NCBI RefSeq assembly: GCF_000092065.1
Contig: NC_009371.1
Location: 186,001-250,000, forward strand
From: Ostreococcus lucimarinus CCE9901
Lineage: Eukaryota; Chlorophyta; Mamiellophyceae; Mamiellales; Bathycoccaceae
Direction: 5' to 3'
Length of the DNA: 64,000 bases
Shown: one piece after another, positions 21,055-30,700 of the stretch
Position numbering within the stretch: the first letter of the stretch is position 1
How the letters are laid out: each line of letters starts with the position of its first letter
Translations under genes and position numbers: made by a program
Notes under the pieces: model-generated
What the model was told of the DNA's origin: nothing
The model's database searches: none
Seen by the model: only the letters and a program-made list of their open reading frames with translations

Positions 21055-22536
21055 TTAAAACGCTACGTCTTCCTCTAATTCGAGCTCCAAACCGTCCAGG
21101 CCCGCCAAAAGATCGGCTTCGTCCAACGCCTTTCGGAGCTTTCTATTCTCCGTCCTCAGCGCTGCGATGGAGATCTCCTGAGATTTGATCTTCTTTCTCG
21201 CATCTCTCAACTCTTCGCGCTCTCGAAGGCGCAACCACTGCGAATCTTCGTCCATGGTCCCGCTCCAAAAATCGTTACCGAAGTCAGACGCCATCGTCGA
21301 CATCGCCTCTTCCTCTTGCGGCGACCTCCTCTTCGGCGCGATCGGCGGCCCCGCGAGTCCAATTTTTGCCATCGACGGCGGAGGCGCACTCAATGTCGCG
21401 CCTCCCTCTCCTATTCGTGCCTGCGCTTCGGTTTGCGCGGACACTAAAACCGCGAGCTGCAACGGGACGACGACGACGGCGGTTAAAATCGAAACCACCG
21501 TCGCCACGCGCCCTTGCGCCGTCGTCGCCTCGAAAGGTTGTCCGATGCCCGTCAGGGTCAAAAAACTCCAATAAATCGCGTCGCCTACGTCCGAAATGTT
21601 CGGATTCGTGTCGACTTCTAAATCATAAAACAACTCCCCGCTGATTAAAAACACGCACAAAAACTCCACGGCGACGGCGACGACTTTTTCGTTTTGCGTC
21701 TTCTCCCGCTTCGTCGTCTCGCGCGTCTTCTCTCCGTCGAGATCTAACACCCGGAGCAAGCGCAGCGCTCGAAACAAACGCAACGGGCGGAACTGCTCCG
21801 TCGCGCCCTGCCCCGCCCCCCCGATCCCGACTAAACTCAAGATGAACCCAAACGTCGGCAGCAGCGACAAAAAATCGATGAGCGCCACCGGCGAGCGCAA
21901 ATACTTCAACTGAAACTCCTCGCTCCACGCCCGCACGACGTACTCAAACAAGAATATCGCCTGCAAGCACGATTCCGCGCGTTCGATCCCCCCGTCCGCC
22001 AGCGCCGGCGCGAACGCCTTCGGCACGAATTGCGGCAGCACGTACTCCAGCGACACGCCTCGCGTCGCCGCCTCCGCCTCCAACGACTCGAATCCCGCGA
22101 TCACGAACACCAGCGCCGTCGTCCCGACCGTCCATATCCCGCTCGAATCCGCCAATTTCAAGCAATCCCTCGTGCGCTTCGCCAGCGACTGCGACGTCCA
22201 CTCCGCGAGCTCGAACGCCGCGCGCTCCGGGTCGTCGTCGTCGTTCTCCCGCCCCGTCCCTCGCGCGCCGCCGTCGACGTCGTCGAACGAGTCGTACGTC
22301 CCCGACCCGAAAAACATGCGTCTGACGTCTCTCGCGCGCCGTCGCGCGTTCGCGCGCGTCCCGCGCGCGTCCCGCGCGTCCCGCGCGCGTCTCGCCGTCG
22401 CCGTCGCCGTCGCCGTCGTCGCGTCGTCGCGCCGTCGCGTCGCCGTCGCGCGCGCCCGCGCGCGCGCGCGCCGCGCGCCGTCGCGCGCGACGCCGCGCGC
22501 GCCGATCTCGACGCGCGCGCGCGCGCGCGCCGCCAT
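21055..22536 (-). CDS. Voltage-sensor ion channel with atypical pore (probably plastid-targeted)
   Basis: About 493 residues from the ATG at 22536. The first ~75 residues are Arg/Ala-rich and transit-peptide-like. Then come S1-S6-like segments: IWTVGTTALVFVIAGF, SCLQAIFLFEYVVRAW, VALIDFLSLLPTFGFIL, an S4 with regularly spaced Arg (RPLRLFRALRLLRVL), VVAVAVEFLCVFLISGELF, and a pore-plus-S6 region DAIYWSFLTLTGIGQPF followed by VATVVSILTAVVVVPLQ. The position normally occupied by TVGYG or TVGFG reads TGIGQ, so potassium selectivity is doubtful. A C-terminal coiled coil (IAALRTENRKLRKALDEADLL) follows. I place it in the voltage-gated cation channel superfamily only; its ion is unknown. Confidence 0.75.
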   Translation of the reverse strand: MAARARARVEIGARGVARDGARRARARARATATRRRDDATTATATATARRARDARDARGTRANARRRARDVRRMFFGSGTYDSFDDVDGGARGTGRENDDDDPERAAFELAEWTSQSLAKRTRDCLKLADSSGIWTVGTTALVFVIAGFESLEAEAATRGVSLEYVLPQFVPKAFAPALADGGIERAESCLQAIFLFEYVVRAWSEEFQLKYLRSPVALIDFLSLLPTFGFILSLVGIGGAGQGATEQFRPLRLFRALRLLRVLDLDGEKTRETTKREKTQNEKVVAVAVEFLCVFLISGELFYDLEVDTNPNISDVGDAIYWSFLTLTGIGQPFEATTAQGRVATVVSILTAVVVVPLQLAVLVSAQTEAQARIGEGGATLSAPPPSMAKIGLAGPPIAPKRRSPQEEEAMSTMASDFGNDFWSGTMDEDSQWLRLREREELRDARKKIKSQEISIAALRTENRKLRKALDEADLLAGLDGLELELEEDVAF

Positions 22537-22941
22537 CGCCGCCGTCTGCCGCGCCGCGCGCGCGCGCCGCGCGCGATGGGTCGCGAACCCGGCCGATCGC
22601 CCGTCGCCCAACCTCGCGCCGTCGATCGACGCCGCGCGCGCGAAACTCGCCTCGACGGGTCGCGCGCGCGCGTCGTGACGTCACGGCGTTTCGCGGTTAT
22701 AGCGCGCCAGGCCCCCTCCGTCGGCACCGTCGCGTGATTTTCGCATCGTTTCATAGCGTCATTCACATCGTTATACGCGCTCAATCCGTTATCCGTCGCC
22801 GTGTGCCACGACTCGATGCGTGTAACTGTAATTACACTGTATGCGCAGCCACGCGTGTCCGAACGGGTCGTCTCGCGTCGGTTCGGCGCGCGCGCGCGTC
22901 GCCGCGCCCCGCACACGGCGACGCGCGCGACGACGGCGACG
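22537..22941. promoter_or_regulatory. Head-to-head spacer, ion channel / aminotransferase
   Basis: About 405 bp between divergent starts. The right part is less GC-rich and holds the small inverted element GTGTAA-N6-TTACAC at about 22820-22837. No gene seen. Confidence 0.4.
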
Positions 22942-24294
22942 ATGTACGCCCTCCGACGACGCGCGCTCGGCGCGGCGCGCGAACAAATCCACGCGCGTCT
23001 CGCTCGCGGCGCGTCCGCGGCGAACGCGACGGCGGCGACGACGCGCGACGTCGCGATGGCGACGACGCAGGGGGGCGTGCGCGCGAAGAGCGCGGGCGCG
23101 CACCACCTCGGCGACTTCAGCGATAAGGGGTTCCACGATCGCCCGCTCGCGCTCGAACACAACGGTGGATTGAAGGAGTACTCCGTCGTGTACACGGATC
23201 GAGCGATCAATCACATGTCGCCGGTGTTCTGCGAGACGATGAAGAACATCGACGGGATGATGAAGCGGGCGTACAACGCGAGCGGCGTGGTGATCATGCC
23301 GGGAAGCGGGACGTACGGGATGGAGGCGGTCGCGCGACAGTGGTGCAGCGGGAAAAAGGCGCTCGTGATTCGTAATGGGTACTTTAGCTATCGATGGACG
23401 GATATTTTTGAGCAAACGCAAATCCCGAGCGAGACGATCGTGATGCGAGGACGCGCGGTGGACGACGAAAAGACGCCGGCGTTCGCGCCACCGCCCTTGG
23501 CGGAGGTCGTGGAGATGATCAACAAGGAAAAACCCGCGGTGGTGTTCGCGCCGCACGTGGAGACGTCGACTGGGATCATTCTGCCGGATTCGTACATCAA
23601 GGCTGTGGCCGACGCCGTGCACGCGCACGGGGGGCTGTTCGTGCTCGATTCCATCGCGAGCGGCACGATTTGGGTGGACATGAAGGCGACCGGCGTGGAC
23701 GCCATCTTGAGCGCGCCGCAAAAGGGCTGGACTGGTCCGGCGTGCGCGAGCGTGATCATGCTCGGCGAACGCGGCGTGCACGCGACGCGCAACTCGCAAT
23801 CCACCTCCATGGTCATCAACATGCGCAAGTGGCTCGAAGTCATGGATGCCTACTTGGCGGGCGGGTTCGCGTACTACACCACCATGCCCACCGACGCGTT
23901 GACTTTGTTCGAACGCGCGGCGATGGCGACCGAAAAGGTTGGTTTCGACAAGGTCAAGCAAATGGCATGGGATCTCGGCACTGAGTGCCGCAAGATGATG
24001 GCGAGCAAGGGATTGAAATCCGTCGCCGCCAAGGGGTTCGAGGCGCCGGGCGTCGTCGTGTCGTACACGGATGACGCCACCATGTTCGCCAAGTTCAAGT
24101 CTAAGGGTTTCCAAATCGCCGCGGGCGTTCCGTTCATGATCAACGAACCCGCCGGCAACAACACTTTCCGCATCGGTTTGTTCGGCTTGGACAAAATCAT
24201 GAACAAGGACAACTGCATCAACACCCTCGAGCCGACGTTGGATGAAATTTTACGCGAAAACGCCGAAGCGGCCGGCGCCGAAGCCGCCTCTTAA
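22942..24294 (+). CDS. Class V aminotransferase, alanine/serine-glyoxylate type
   Basis: 450 residues. PLP-dependent aminotransferase: GSGTYGMEAVARQW (cofactor loop), APHVETSTGIILPDSYIK, FVLDSIASGTIWVDM with the Asp that pairs with the pyridine N, and SAPQKGWTGPACASVIM with the Schiff-base Lys near residue 261. The first ~45 residues (Arg/Ala/Thr-rich, hydroxylated) look like an organelle targeting peptide, probably mitochondrial. A photorespiratory role (glyoxylate to glycine) is the natural guess, but the amino donor cannot be read from sequence. The ATG at 22942 gives a clean targeting peptide; the longer frame upstream is spacer-like. Confidence 0.85.
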   Translation: MYALRRRALGAAREQIHARLARGASAANATAATTRDVAMATTQGGVRAKSAGAHHLGDFSDKGFHDRPLALEHNGGLKEYSVVYTDRAINHMSPVFCETMKNIDGMMKRAYNASGVVIMPGSGTYGMEAVARQWCSGKKALVIRNGYFSYRWTDIFEQTQIPSETIVMRGRAVDDEKTPAFAPPPLAEVVEMINKEKPAVVFAPHVETSTGIILPDSYIKAVADAVHAHGGLFVLDSIASGTIWVDMKATGVDAILSAPQKGWTGPACASVIMLGERGVHATRNSQSTSMVINMRKWLEVMDAYLAGGFAYYTTMPTDALTLFERAAMATEKVGFDKVKQMAWDLGTECRKMMASKGLKSVAAKGFEAPGVVVSYTDDATMFAKFKSKGFQIAAGVPFMINEPAGNNTFRIGLFGLDKIMNKDNCINTLEPTLDEILRENAEAAGAEAAS

Positions 24295-24513
24295 TTTCTT
24301 CGTCCGCGGAGATTAAGCACTTATACTCGAGCGACTCAAGCGAGCGACGCAAGTATCATTTAGCACGGCTGTAACTTTAACCACTTTACTCGTTTCGTTT
24401 TCGCCGTCGCCCAGAGCTCGAGTTCCAATTCTTGGCGCGCGAACGCGCGTCGTCCGCACTTCCACGCGCGTCGCGCACCCGCGCGCTCGCACGCACGCGC
24501 ACGCGCGCACACG

Positions 24514-25995
24514 ATGCAACGCCTCGCGCGCGGCGCCTCGTTCGCCCTGCGCGCGCGTCCATCGCGCGCGCAAACGCGACGTTTCGTAACCTCCGCCGCC
24601 GCCACCGCGCCGAGAAAACCGTCGACGAGCGGTCGTGGACGCCCCGACGGCGGCCGTCGCGCGCAGTCCTCGAGCGCGGACGTTGTGCAGCGCCAGCGAC
24701 GGAACTTTGACGGCGAACAGAGCGCGAATCTGGAGGACGCGCGGCGGAGCGCGCTGACGCGCGTGGTGGTGGCTCGAGGCAAGGCGAACATGTTCTTGGA
24801 CGGTAATCCTATCGTCTACGCGGGCGCGATCGAACGCGTGGAGGGCGAAGCGCGAACGGGCGATTGGGTGCAAGTCACCGATCACGCGCTCTCGCCGATA
24901 TGCTACGGATTTTATAACGAGACTAGCTCGTATTCGGTGCGGGCGCTGAGCCAGGCGTGGGAGCGAGGATGCGAAGACGGCGACGGCGTCGTGGCGCAGA
25001 GGATACGCGAAGCGTACGAGTTGAGACGGGATTTAGGGTTAGTCGGGAACGAACGAACGACGTGTTACAGGCTGCTGAACTCGGAGGGGGATAAGATTTC
25101 TGGGTTAAACGCGGACGTGTACGGCGAAATCGTCGTGGCGAGCTCCACGGCGGCGTGGGTGGAGCAGAGACGAGACGTCATCTTGCGCGCGTTCGCGGAC
25201 GTTTTGGGGGCGAACACGAAGGTGGTGTGGCGACGAGACGAGAAAATGTACGAAGTCGAGGGAACGCCCTGGGAAGGGGAAAACTTGATTGATTATTACG
25301 ACGCCGCGACGGGCGCCAAAGTCGGAGAAGCGGTGCCGAGCGACGTGAAGGTGCTCGAAGACGGCGTGCAATACGCGATCGACATCGCCGGTGGTCACAA
25401 GACAGGATTCTACGTCGATCAACGAGATAATCGCAAGGTGATGCGCGAGATCGCGCGCGGAAAACGCGTTTTGGACGTTTGCTGTTACACCGGTGGCTTC
25501 GCGCTGAACGCGGCGCTCGGAGGCGCCTCGGACGTCGTCGCCGTCGACAGCTCCGAGTCCGCGCTCGACATGGCGAAAAAGAACGCCGAGTTAAACGGTC
25601 TTCAGGACAAAGTCAACTTTGTTCGCGCAGACGCGTTCGATTTCATGCAAGCCGAGATCGACGCCGGCCGCGCCGGATCGTACGACGTCGTAGTTTTGGA
25701 CCCGCCCAAGTTCGCGCCGACCAAGCCCGCGCTCAAAAAAGCCATCCCGAAGTACGTCGGGTTGAACAAGCGCGCGATGACCTTGCTTCGTCCGGGCGGT
25801 ATTTTAATCACCTGCTCGTGTTCGGGCGCGGTGACGCAAGAGCGGTTGCTTCCCAAAATCGTCGAAAACGCCTCGCGCGCCAGCGGCGTCTCCGCCACGA
25901 TGCTCTCCATCCGCGGCGCCGGGTGCGATCAGCCCATCGACCCCGCGTACGCGTTCGGCGAGTATTTATCCGTCGTCACAGCGCGCATCGCGTGA
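24514..25995 (+). CDS. RlmI-like rRNA (cytosine-C5) methyltransferase, organellar
   Basis: 493 residues. Order of domains: targeting-type N-terminus (about 1-60), PUA-like domain (VVVARGKANMFLDGNPIVYAGAIERVEG), EEHEE-like central domain (NSEGDKISGLNADVYG), then a Rossmann methyltransferase with HKTGFYVDQRDNR, VLDVCCYTGGFALNAALGG (SAM loop), VVLDPPKFAPTK and ITCSCSGAVTQE. This is the pattern of bacterial RlmI (23S rRNA m5C). The Cys in TCSCS lies at the catalytic position. Probably modifies plastid or mitochondrial 23S rRNA; substrate is inferred from the family. Confidence 0.86.
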   Translation: MQRLARGASFALRARPSRAQTRRFVTSAAATAPRKPSTSGRGRPDGGRRAQSSSADVVQRQRRNFDGEQSANLEDARRSALTRVVVARGKANMFLDGNPIVYAGAIERVEGEARTGDWVQVTDHALSPICYGFYNETSSYSVRALSQAWERGCEDGDGVVAQRIREAYELRRDLGLVGNERTTCYRLLNSEGDKISGLNADVYGEIVVASSTAAWVEQRRDVILRAFADVLGANTKVVWRRDEKMYEVEGTPWEGENLIDYYDAATGAKVGEAVPSDVKVLEDGVQYAIDIAGGHKTGFYVDQRDNRKVMREIARGKRVLDVCCYTGGFALNAALGGASDVVAVDSSESALDMAKKNAELNGLQDKVNFVRADAFDFMQAEIDAGRAGSYDVVVLDPPKFAPTKPALKKAIPKYVGLNKRAMTLLRPGGILITCSCSGAVTQERLLPKIVENASRASGVSATMLSIRGAGCDQPIDPAYAFGEYLSVVTARIA

Positions 25996-26157
25996 GATCG
26001 AACGGCGCGCGTATTTTGTATTTTCACGCCCCGTTCCGCGCCTCCGACGCAACTAAACCCCAAGATTTCACGGTGAGTAAAGATTGCCGCCCGCGCGCGC
26101 ACACGCGCGCGCGCGCGCATTCGCGACGCCGCGATCGCCTGAATCGATCCACGCGCG

Positions 26158-27081
26158 ATGTCCCCGCTCGACCTCGACGCCTGGCTCGCCAAGATCCGCC
26201 GCTGCGAGCCGCTCGAAGAGCACGAACTGAGAAATCTCTGCGCCCGCGTCAAAGAGCTCCTCGTCGAGGAATCCAACGTCCAGAGCGTGCACAGCCCGGT
26301 GACGGTGTGCGGTGACATTCACGGACAGTTTCACGACCTGATGAAACTGCTCGAGACCGGCGGAGAGGTGCCGGGGACGAATTACATTTTCATGGGCGAC
26401 TTCGTCGATCGCGGATACAACAGTCTGGAGTCGTTCACGCTGCTGATGCTGCTGAAAGCGCGCTGGCCCGCGCACGTGACGCTGTTGCGAGGAAATCACG
26501 AGAGCCGACAGATCACGCAGGTGTACGGGTTCTACGATGAGTGTCAGAGGAAGTACGGAAGCGCGAACGCGTGGCGGTGGTGCACGGACGTGTTCGATTA
26601 CTTGGGGTTGGCGTGCGTGATCGATGGGAAGGTGCTGTGCGTGCACGGTGGGTTGAGTCCAGACATACGAACGATTGATCAAGTGCGGACGATCGATCGG
26701 TTGTGCGAGATTCCGCACGAGGGACCGTTTTGTGATTTAATGTGGAGCGACCCGGAGGACATCGAGACGTGGGCGGTGAGCCCGAGAGGGGCGGGGTGGT
26801 TGTTCGGCCGAAGGGTGACGGACGAGTTCAACGAGATAAATGGATTAAACTTGATTTGTAGGGCGCATCAGTTGGTGCAGGAAGGGTTGAAGTACATGTT
26901 TCCGGATAAGAATTTGGTGACGGTTTGGAGCGCGCCGAATTATTGCTACCGGTGCGGCAACGTCGCCTCCATCTTAGCTTTTGACGATAACCTCGATCGC
27001 GAGGTTAAGTATTTCACGGAAACCACCGAAAACTCAACCATGATGGCGCCTCGCGCGACGTTGCCCGGTTATTTCCTATAA
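26158..27081 (+). CDS. PP6C: Serine/threonine protein phosphatase 6 catalytic subunit
   Basis: 307 residues, full PPP-family length. Metal and catalytic motifs are intact: [77 protein letters not shown]. The C-terminus ends GYFL, the tail methylated on Leu in PP2A/4/6. Features such as LLVEESNVQ and [18 protein letters not shown] with [18 protein letters not shown] fit PP6 (FyPP in plants) better than PP2A or PP4. The preceding rRNA methyltransferase is co-oriented, 162 bp away. Confidence 0.93.
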   Translation: MSPLDLDAWLAKIRRCEPLEEHELRNLCARVKELLVEESNVQSVHSPVTVCGDIHGQFHDLMKLLETGGEVPGTNYIFMGDFVDRGYNSLESFTLLMLLKARWPAHVTLLRGNHESRQITQVYGFYDECQRKYGSANAWRWCTDVFDYLGLACVIDGKVLCVHGGLSPDIRTIDQVRTIDRLCEIPHEGPFCDLMWSDPEDIETWAVSPRGAGWLFGRRVTDEFNEINGLNLICRAHQLVQEGLKYMFPDKNLVTVWSAPNYCYRCGNVASILAFDDNLDREVKYFTETTENSTMMAPRATLPGYFL

Positions 27082-27328
27082 CCCCGGCGGCGCTATCGGC
27101 GACCGACGGAGCGAACGAACGAACGAGGCGACGCCGTTCGTCATCCCTAGCGTGAAACTTATTAGCGGGTTGTACTGTGACCACACAGCGAGTAGCACAC
27201 AAAACACTACAGTATACGATGTTCGGTATTTTACATCCTCGCGCGATCGACGCGTCGTTTTCGCGATCCCGCGGCTTTTTCGCCTCTCAGCCGCCGCGTC
27301 CCGCCCTCGCGTTCCCGCGACCTCGCCC

Positions 27329-27727
27329 TCACGCCCCGCCCCCGTGTTTGCGCTCCTTCAGCGTCAACTTCGCTCGCAAGTTCTTCAATTCCTTCGCCGT
27401 CGCCTTATCGAGCGTTCCCTTCGCCTCCTCCGCGCTCAGCGCGTCCACCTTGGCTCGCAGTTCCACAAACTTTTGATAGTCCGCGCCGCGATTCCGCGCG
27501 ATCGGCGCCCGTCGCGCCGGTCGGCTCTTGCTGCGAAACGCGCTCAGTCCCGAGACGCCGTACCGTCCGCGACTGCCGCCCTTGGCGAGCTTTTGCCGCT
27601 GAATCTTCCCCGCCATCGTCGACGCGACGCGGCACTGTGTGGCGGCCGCCGTCCCGTCGCGCGAGCGTCGCGCGCGATGCCCGCGTGCTGTCGAGGCGTG
27701 GGACGATCCGGAATTGCTCTTACCCAT
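27329..27727 (-). CDS. Small basic protein of unknown function
   Basis: 132 residues, Lys/Arg-rich. The first ~35 residues are Ser/Arg/Thr-rich. A second Met opens the better-looking core MAGKIQRQKLAKGGSRGRYG, followed by a helical segment (FVELRAKVDALSAEEAKG) and a basic tail (LRAKLTLKERKHGGG). I do not recognise a family. Composition suggests a nuclear or RNA-associated protein, a guess only. It is tandem with TRAPPC8, whose stop lies 63 bp upstream of this ATG. Confidence 0.5.
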   Translation of the reverse strand: MGKSNSGSSHASTARGHRARRSRDGTAAATQCRVASTMAGKIQRQKLAKGGSRGRYGVSGLSAFRSKSRPARRAPIARNRGADYQKFVELRAKVDALSAEEAKGTLDKATAKELKNLRAKLTLKERKHGGGA

Positions 27728-27790
27728 GGTGTGAGACCTCGTGTTGCGCGTGTCTAGTTAGAGTTGTATTTACATGCTTCATCTATTGCG

Positions 27791-30700
27791 CTACGTGACG
27801 GTGATGATGAATGGCGCGTTGCGGGCATCCGTCGGAACGGCGACGCGAGCGCCGTCGGTGGCTCGCGAGACCGAGGATATGGACATCGATCCCGGCGTCG
27901 CGGAGGGCGCGGGCGCAGTTTCGGTCCAGCTCAGCGTGTAACCATCTAAAATGTGATCGCCTTTGGCGAAACACGCGATGGTGAGGGGGAAATTGAAAAC
28001 CGCGCCAGGGGCGACGTTTTTGGCGACGCGGCGCACTGGGCCAACCCACACAATAGGTTTGCCAGGCGGCAGGGGAATCGGCCGTCGGCGCTTGTCCTCG
28101 CTTGTGGGTAGCGTTTCTCGGTTTTGCCACGCGTTCTTATCGATTTCCAGAGACCAGCCGCCGCTTTCAACGTTGGCGGGCGCCGATGACGTCGCGTCGG
28201 CGACAAAGACAATGTCGAGCGCGTCGTCGGATTCGTTCCGAGCGCTCAAGGTGACGGATGAGTACGTCATGTTACCTGGCGCCGTCTCGTCGAGCTTAAT
28301 CGTGCTAGCATAATTGATTGTCCAGGTCACCTTGCTTTTCAGCTCGTTGGGTGTGCGGGTAGTATCCGTGCACCGCGTGAGCTCGACGACGTTGCGTACG
28401 TGCTGCGCGCCGACGACATCTCCACCCTTCAACGACCATGTTATCATCAAACCATCCGTGATCGCTTCGTTGCGCACTTTCAACGCACGTTTTGCATCGT
28501 TCTTTTTGAATGAATTGTGAAACGCAAACAAGGGTTTCGCGCTTTCTTCCGGGATGGCGTCCACAAAGTTGAGCAGTTCCTTCGCGTTTGCCTCCTCGCT
28601 CGGCGAACATTTTATGAGCGTCTCGATCGTCTCCCCGGGAGCAATCAATCGCGGTGCCGTGGCGTGCTTCATGAGAGGTATCAGTTCGTACTTCACGCGA
28701 TCTTTGCTCGATCCAAGCCGCACGCTTCCGAGTTTGAAGATATCCGTTTGCTCTCGCCCACTCGCAATGGACAATCGAATGACTCGCGCCAACGGATGCG
28801 AAGGCGACGGTATCGTCATCGCGCTCACGCGCATGGAAGGTGTGACCTCCACGCTTTCAAAGATACGAATCGTACGATAGCGCAATAACTTTGGCGCTGG
28901 AGGTTCGGGCTGATAGCACACGCAGATGCGCACAGCGGTGCGACCGACGGCGTTTGGATGAAACCACAGTGGCCAGCGAATCGTTGACCCAGACTCGAGC
29001 GTCTCCCAAGCAGGCAGCGCGTAGATCACACCATCGCTATCTACGACGTCATCGTCCCCACCGTCACCATCACCGCGATTTATCGAGTCTCTTTCGAGAT
29101 CCTCTCGACTCGAATTACGCTTCACGGTCGGTTCGGTCACGGGCACGTGAGACGCGTCAACTGGACGGAGAACGGATCTCGGCAAACGCACCCGGATCCA
29201 TTTTGCCATCGGTTGCGTGACGTTGGAGATGACTAAGTCTATTCTCTGCAGAGCGCCATCCATTGAGCGCTTGGGGACGCCTTCGAGCGTGCCATCACAT
29301 CTTGGCACCGTCTCGCAAACGTTAAACACCAACCGTTTGTGCTTTGTGACGTCGCGTAACCACTCGCCGTTTGCCCCACGACGCGTTCGAGGCGCACTGA
29401 CATCGAAGTATCGACGGCCGTGTAGCACCCGTTTCGACCCCACGGTCCACGCCACGCCTGACACGCGTAAGACACCCGAAGCGCTCGGCGTGATGGTGAG
29501 CCGAATCGTTTGCTCTGACTGCGGCGCGAAAACTTTATTCTCCACCTTTGCTCGCACGAGTGCGTCCGAAGTCTCGCCGCGGTCGTTTGATACTAACGTC
29601 CCATTCGATGGCGTAAACTCCCACAGCAAACGCAGATTATTCACGTCCAAAGGCAAGCGGAGTGGATTCTTCAAATCGACGTCTATTTTCACGTCTTCGC
29701 CGGAGGCGCACACTGCTGTTTGCTCGATCTCAATCGTGCGAGGACCACCACTCAGCCAATTCGCTCCCGGTGCGGCCGCAAGCAAGTTCTGTGGGATAAC
29801 TCCACCCCGTTCAATGGCGCTCCACGCTTCTTCACCGTGATCAGAAGTCGATTCGCTCGACTCACGATCGTCCGCAAATATCACTTTGACTTTTTGGACG
29901 TTCATTTCGGGCAAGGGACACGCCAGCTCGTCGTCTTTCGCGTTGCGCTGCTCCGCGGGCACTTCACTCGCGTATTTCGCAGCGAATTCTTCGAGCGCAT
30001 CGATACGAACGGTTTGTGCGTCGGCCGGTAAATATGCCGCACACCCCACCGCGTCTCTGAAAAACTCCAGCGCCGCTTTCGTGTGTCCGATGTTCGCCAC
30101 GAGACGACCGAGGGTGGTGTTCAAGTGCTCTAATGCCGCACTCCAGCCATACTCGTTCGACACCGGCAGAGCGAAGGAGTAGCATCGAGTCGCAGCCGCT
30201 ATAGCGCCCGCACGCACGTACCTCGCGCCGGCTAAAATCATGTACGACGCGAATTTGCGCACCATAGGAGGGTGACAGCGGACGAACGCGAACGCGGCGC
30301 GCTCAAGCAAGAGTGCCGCTCGCAGATCGGAGTGTACAAATGCAGACGCCGAAACAAGTGGCGCGTGCGCTTCCCGATACGCACCGATGGCTGTCAGCGC
30401 CTTGGCATGTTCCACCGCCGAACGCGCCTTCAACATCTCGACGTGCGCTAGATGCAAATCACCAACCCCACCGATCGTTTCGTACTTCAACAGACTCGTC
30501 ATCGCGCTGTCATATGCGTGGTTGATGTCTTTTTTCAAATCCGCCTTATTGCGCAAATGACGAGTCGCTACGTACACGTGCGCCATGGCTTCGTACGAAC
30601 TCGCCAATCGCTTCCACGCACTTTGCGATTTGTAATCCGAATGTACGAGCTTGAAATTCGCCAACGCAGTGTCGTAATCGCCGAGCATGAACGCTAAATC

